A stretch of DNA of 7,305 bases from Georgenia sp. (lineage in GTDB: Bacteria; Actinomycetota; Actinomycetes; Actinomycetales; Actinomycetaceae). Shown here piece by piece: positions 6,383 to 7,305 of this stretch. A program made the translations under genes and the position numbers. Every line of letters starts with the position of its first letter. Position 1 is the stretch's first letter. The stretch lies in contig DAHVRG010000036.1 of the NCBI GenBank assembly GCA_027322565.1, forward strand, positions 1-7,305, given 5' to 3'. Below the pieces are notes generated by a model. It was not told the origin of the DNA. It searched no databases and worked only from the letters and a program-made list of their open reading frames with translations.

Positions 6383-7305
6383 TCAGGCCCGGCGGGCGTC
6401 GGCTCCGAGCGGCAGGGAGGCGACGACGGCGAAGCCTCCCTCCGCGGTCGGCCCCGCCTCGACGGTCCCGCCGAGCGCCGTCACCCGCTCCCGGATCCCC
6501 GCCAACCCCAGCCCGGAGCCCGGTGCCGGCTCCGCCCCGCCCTCCGCGGCGGAGTTGACCACCCGCACCGTCACCCCCTCGCCCTCGACGGCGGTCGTCA
6601 CCTCGATGGCCGCGCCCGGGGCGTGGCGCAGGGCGTTGCTCAGCGCCTCCTGGACCACGCGGAAGGCGGTCAGGCCGACGGTGGGAGGGACGTCGCCGTC
6701 CGCTCCCGAGTAGTCGATGGCGGCTCCGGCGGCCCGTGTCGCCTCGACGAGGTCCGGGATGTCGGCGAGCTGCGGCTCCGGGGCCGTGGGTGCCTCCTCG
6801 CCGCCGTGGCGCAGGATGGCGAGCAGTGCCCGCATCTCCCCCAGCGCCTGGCGTGAGGAGGCGGCGATGTCGTCGAGCTCGCGCAGGACGTCCGCGGGGA
6901 TGCCGGGGATGCGGTACTGCGCGGTGGAGGCCTGGACGTTGATGACGGACATGCTGTGTGCGACGACGTCGTGGAGCTCGCGGGCGACCCGGTTGCGCTC
7001 CTCGAGGTCCCGGCGGCGCTGGGCCTCCTCGGCACTGAGCCGCTCGGCCTGCTCCGCCCGGCCCGCGTTCCGCGCCCACAGGCGCCCCAGCGCCCCGAGG
7101 ACGGCGAGCCCCGCGCTCACCGACACGAGGACGACGCCGTTGGCCGGTGCGCCCTCGGGGACCTGCCCGGCCACGGCGAAGGTCACTGCCGTCACCGCGG
7201 CGCCGACGGTCCAGGCGGCGGCGGTCCGCAGCCACCGGTGGCACATCCCGACCACCGCCACGAACAGGCAGTGCGCGACGAGCGTGGTCACCGGCCACGG
7301 CCAGG
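6383..7305 (-). CDS. NarL/DesK-type sensor histidine kinase (HisKA_3), truncated by the right edge
   Basis: This membrane sensor kinase would phosphorylate a LuxR-family response regulator. The frame stays open from the TGA at 6383-6385 to the window end. A GTG at 7291 could start it, but the codons above it (reading WPWP) are also open, so the true start probably lies outside. Counting from that GTG, hydrophobic helices occupy about 3-18, 24-42 and 52-68. A basic coiled-coil linker leads to the HisKA_3 box RNRVARELHDVVAHSMSVI, with phospho-acceptor His107 (codon 6971-6973). The HATPase domain has N-box VVQEALSNALRHAPGA (Asn219) and G-box GSGLGLAGIRERV (258-270), then GGTVEAG and a short tail. 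All catalytic motifs are intact. The short membrane region with no extracellular domain suggests a signal within the membrane. No response regulator follows; the next gene downstream encodes the CAP repeat protein after 107 bases. Any partner must lie upstream, outside the window, or elsewhere. Confidence 0.93.
   Translation of the reverse strand, partial: WPWPVTTLVAHCLFVAVVGMCHRWLRTAAAWTVGAAVTAVTFAVAGQVPEGAPANGVVLVSVSAGLAVLGALGRLWARNAGRAEQAERLSAEEAQRRRDLEERNRVARELHDVVAHSMSVINVQASTAQYRIPGIPADVLRELDDIAASSRQALGEMRALLAILRHGGEEAPTAPEPQLADIPDLVEATRAAGAAIDYSGADGDVPPTVGLTAFRVVQEALSNALRHAPGAAIEVTTAVEGEGVTVRVVNSAAEGGAEPAPGSGLGLAGIRERVTALGGTVEAGPTAEGGFAVVASLPLGADARRA

Noticed and set aside
4587..6713. 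Long plus-strand reading frame of 708 codons
   Set aside because: It is antisense to three well-supported genes. Its repetitive Val/Gly/Asp-rich pattern mirrors the 135-bp repeats of the opposite strand, and it has no recognisable domain.
5055..7298. A single 747-residue minus-strand reading frame
   Set aside because: Its N-terminal half is a shadow of the kinase gene in another frame, rich in Arg, Gly and Pro. Only the part from about 6275 onward, with a signal peptide, is real.

Overview
The window is very GC-rich with strong G/C preference at third codon positions. It carries a MerR regulator of actinobacterial style, a two-transmembrane chemoreceptor and a NarL-type sensor kinase. This points to a motile, high-GC actinobacterium, probably near the Micrococcales, though the genus cannot be fixed from sequence alone.

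Layout, left to right. (1) Bases 1-36 are probably the hydrophobic C-terminal tail of a plus-strand gene that starts outside the window. (2) Bases 70-860, minus strand, hold a MerR-family regulator with a GyrI-like C-terminal domain. It is split by an apparent one-base loss in a five-base G run (647-651). Its promoter (870-900) has the 19-bp spacer and dyad typical of MerR-controlled promoters, and the transcript would be almost leaderless. (3) Bases 982-3207, plus strand, encode a complete bacteriophytochrome (PAS-GAF-PHY) whose output is a SpoIIE/PP2C serine phosphatase instead of a histidine kinase. (4) A perfect 12-bp stem-loop (3243-3279) separates it from the convergent chemoreceptor. 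(5) Bases 3285-4919, minus strand, encode a CHASE3-HAMP methyl-accepting chemotaxis protein, with a possible flagellar-sigma (FliA-like) -10 element upstream. (6) Bases 5055-6275, minus strand, encode a secreted protein with five tandem 45-residue GDWDGDG repeats followed by a CAP/SCP domain. (7) Bases 6383-7305, minus strand, hold a NarL/DesK-type histidine kinase cut by the right edge. No response regulator follows it.

How they work together. The window looks like a cluster of environment-sensing genes and not one pathway. It combines red/far-red light sensing coupled to protein dephosphorylation, chemotaxis, a two-component kinase, a MerR regulator and an extracellular repeat protein. The phytochrome is the most interesting gene: its architecture predicts light control of a serine/threonine phosphatase, most likely acting on an anti-sigma-factor-antagonist (STAS) switch that is not in this window. 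No mobile elements, CRISPR arrays, tRNA or rRNA genes were seen. Every stretch over 300 bases is accounted for by a gene.
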